NCBI GenBank assembly: GCA_028873745.1
Contig: JAPPNT010000053.1
Span: 1-6,287, forward strand
Origin: Chloroflexota bacterium
Lineage (GTDB): Bacteria; Chloroflexota; Dehalococcoidia; Lucifugimonadales; UBA1127
DNA length: 6,287 nucleotides
Direction of reading: 5' to 3'
Made by a program: the position numbers and the translations under genes. Under the pieces are notes generated by a model that made no database searches, was not told the origin of the DNA, and saw only the letters and a program-made list of their open reading frames with translations. This document shows positions 4,838 to 6,287 of the stretch, piece by piece; the first letter of the stretch is position 1, and each line of letters starts with the position of its first letter.

Positions 4838-6193
4838 ATGCGAGTGAATGCAAGGCGCGGCCCCGCCGGGCTGCTGAACGGCACCGTCTTGGGCTTTCTG
4901 CTCATGCTGGGACTGCTGGGCCTGACAACATACCTCATCTTCACCGTCCGCAGCGACCTGGACATCGCTCTGGTCGACGATGAGGAGAATGCCGCCGAGC
5001 TCCAGCGTCAGGTGGCAGGCCGGACGAGCGCGGAGGCACAGGTGGCGGTCCTCCAGCAACAGCAGGCGGCGCTGCAGCAACAGGTGGACGACGCGCGCAT
5101 CGCGAGGGGGGTCACGGAGGCGGCCCTGCAGCGCGAGACTGAGACGCGGACCGCAGCCGAGCAGGAGAGCATCAACCAGGAGCTCGCCAAGAACGAGGCG
5201 CTTCGGATGGTGGAGCGGGAGCAGCAGGCGAGACTAGCCGCGGAGGCGAGGGTGGAAGAGGAGATGGAGGCCGCTGAGGAAGCCCGCCGAGAGGCCGCCA
5301 GGGAGCGCACGGCCAGGCTGCAGGCGCAGCGCCAGCTGACGGGAGAGATGACGCAGGCCGCAACGGATCTCGCGCGGGAAAAGGCGCTGGCCGAGATCGT
5401 GACGCGGGGCATTGTGAACGGGGTGATCACCTACACCGTCGACGACCTGCCTGACTTCGCCGCGGAGGGCGTCGACGAGATGGTGACGATGGTCGACGCC
5501 GACCTTGCTGCCTGGACGGTGCTGGGCTTCAGTGTGAGCCACTCTGGGCCGCAGGAGACACCGGACTTCACCGTCGGGTGGATTCGTGAAGCCGGTGACC
5601 ACATCGATCCGGCCGTCGGGCAGACCAACCGCGTGCTCGTCCCACTCGGCGAGACTGACTGCACAGGCGCATGGCGCGCCTACGACGCCGAGACCGTCCG
5701 GCGCCTGTACTGGCACGAGCTTGGCCACGTTTTCGGGTACGGCAACAGTTCGGATGAGACCAACGTCATGTACGCGGACCTGGAGACGAAGTTCGCCGCC
5801 GGCAGAGACATAGAGCTGGTCATGGCGCCCAACATCACGCACGTCATCCCGCTGTGCGGAGACGGCATCTTCAGCCTCGTGTTTGAAGAGCCGGCGGCTG
5901 GGCAGGGCTCATATCAGTTTGCTGTGCTCAAGCCCGAAGTGCCGCCGGAGGGCTACTTTGAGGACGAGAACCATCTCCTGGGATGCAGCAAGCCGCCGGA
6001 CTCGTACATCAACGAGTGCGTCGTGAATGAGGAGGGCGCGTCTGTCATCGTGTATACCTTTGACCTCATCGAACGAATCTCTGCCATGATCACCAAGAGC
6101 GTCACACTGCCGGAAATCACCATGGAGTGGGACGCGGGCAACTTCCGATACACGGATGCGGAACTCATGGAGCTCGAGGCGATGTTCGGCTAG
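4838..6193 (+). CDS. membrane-anchored coiled-coil protein with metzincin-like metalloprotease domain
   Basis: The 451-aa product has four parts. A short basic N-terminus leads into a transmembrane helix (about 14-36) whose flanking charges predict N-in, C-out topology. A long Ala/Glu/Gln/Arg coiled coil follows (about 50-185). A metalloprotease-like domain (about 195-325) carries HELGH at 293-297, G300 and a Met-turn-like NVMY at 309-312. A C-terminal region of about 125 residues is unrecognised. The layout resembles matrixin-like M10 peptidases, but the third zinc ligand position of HExxHxxGxxH/D is Asn303. Four cysteines (275, 340, 383, 394) could form two disulfides outside the membrane. 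The ATG at 4838 has GGAAG (4825-4829) eight bases upstream; a TTG at 4823 lacks one. No link to the aromatic pathway is evident. The zinc-dependent fold is likely; catalytic activity is uncertain. Confidence 0.75.
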   Translation: MRVNARRGPAGLLNGTVLGFLLMLGLLGLTTYLIFTVRSDLDIALVDDEENAAELQRQVAGRTSAEAQVAVLQQQQAALQQQVDDARIARGVTEAALQRETETRTAAEQESINQELAKNEALRMVEREQQARLAAEARVEEEMEAAEEARREAARERTARLQAQRQLTGEMTQAATDLAREKALAEIVTRGIVNGVITYTVDDLPDFAAEGVDEMVTMVDADLAAWTVLGFSVSHSGPQETPDFTVGWIREAGDHIDPAVGQTNRVLVPLGETDCTGAWRAYDAETVRRLYWHELGHVFGYGNSSDETNVMYADLETKFAAGRDIELVMAPNITHVIPLCGDGIFSLVFEEPAAGQGSYQFAVLKPEVPPEGYFEDENHLLGCSKPPDSYINECVVNEEGASVIVYTFDLIERISAMITKSVTLPEITMEWDAGNFRYTDAELMELEAMFG

Positions 6194-6219
6194 GGAACGG
6201 AGACAAAGAGGGCAAACGA

Positions 6220-6247
6220 GCGGGGGCGGCCAGGCGGCCGCCCCCGC
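6220..6247 (+). terminator. GC-rich hairpin after the protease-like gene
   Basis: GCGGGGGCGGCC (6220-6231) pairs perfectly with GGCCGCCCCCGC (6236-6247) around an AGGC loop; an outer A-T pair extends it. It lies 26 bases after the stop codon. Only TTCATT follows, so it lacks a classical T run but is very stable and could stop transcripts from either side. Confidence 0.7.
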
Positions 6248-6287
6248 TTCATTCGCAGCAATGCCCGGGAGTTAGTCGGGGGCGGTG

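Noticed and set aside
3312..4853. 513-codon open frame on the minus strand antisense to both RraA-family genes
   Set aside because: It is the mirror of two conserved coding genes, with biased composition (Asp, Val, His, Arg) and no domain that I recognise.
5008..5430. Ser/Ala/Cys-rich minus-strand frame opposite the coiled coil
   Set aside because: It is the antisense of Glu/Gln/Ala/Arg codon repeats; the composition is an artefact of the coiled-coil sequence.
6272..6287. Possible C-terminus of a convergent minus-strand gene (in-frame TAA at 6274-6272 after codons for T-A-P-D)
   Set aside because: Only 16 bases are visible. A convergent gene across the bidirectional hairpin is plausible, but a stop codon alone is not evidence.
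1..6287. CRISPR arrays, tRNA or rRNA genes, insertion sequences, attachment sites
   Set aside because: No spaced direct repeats, RNA-gene motifs, transposase-like frames or terminal inverted repeats were seen on reading both strands.

Overview
The window comes from a GC-rich bacterium (roughly 60-65% GC by eye) and holds a small aromatic-ring degradation locus followed by a membrane-anchored protease-like gene. The gene families suggest an uncultivated, environmental aromatic degrader. A marine Chloroflexota (SAR202-like) source would fit this mix of Rieske oxygenase, LigJ-type amidohydrolase, LigB-family and RraA-family genes, but that is inference only.

Layout. Bases 1-314 (minus) are the start of a Rieske ring-hydroxylating oxygenase large subunit, cut by the window edge. 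A 249-bp divergent intergenic region (315-563) carries back-to-back sigma70-like promoters, and a short repeated motif overlaps both -10 elements. On the plus strand follow a LigJ-type 4-oxalomesaconate hydratase (564-1568) and, with its own promoter, a LigB-family extradiol dioxygenase-like protein (1677-2750) that ends at a strong terminator. Bases 2834-3157 (minus) encode a small coiled-coil protein with a C-terminal membrane anchor, in visibly more AT-rich DNA. A two-gene operon of tandem RraA/HMG-CHA-aldolase-family paralogues follows (3375-4049 and 4053-4709). Last is a 451-aa protein (4838-6193) with an N-terminal membrane anchor, a long coiled coil and a metzincin-like zinc site, followed by a GC-rich hairpin.

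How the genes may work together (inference). The oxygenase would produce a vicinal diol or triol, the LigB-like enzyme would open the ring, the LigJ-like enzyme would hydrate 4-oxalomesaconate to 4-carboxy-4-hydroxy-2-oxoadipate (CHA), and an RraA-family aldolase would cleave that to pyruvate and oxaloacetate. No LigC-type dehydrogenase or LigI-type lactonase is visible, so the set resembles the short gallate-type route more than the full protocatechuate 4,5-cleavage route. Points that do not fit a standard pathway are a Gln where LigB has an iron-binding His, no LigA subunit or domain, and two aldolase paralogues carrying different metal-site motifs.
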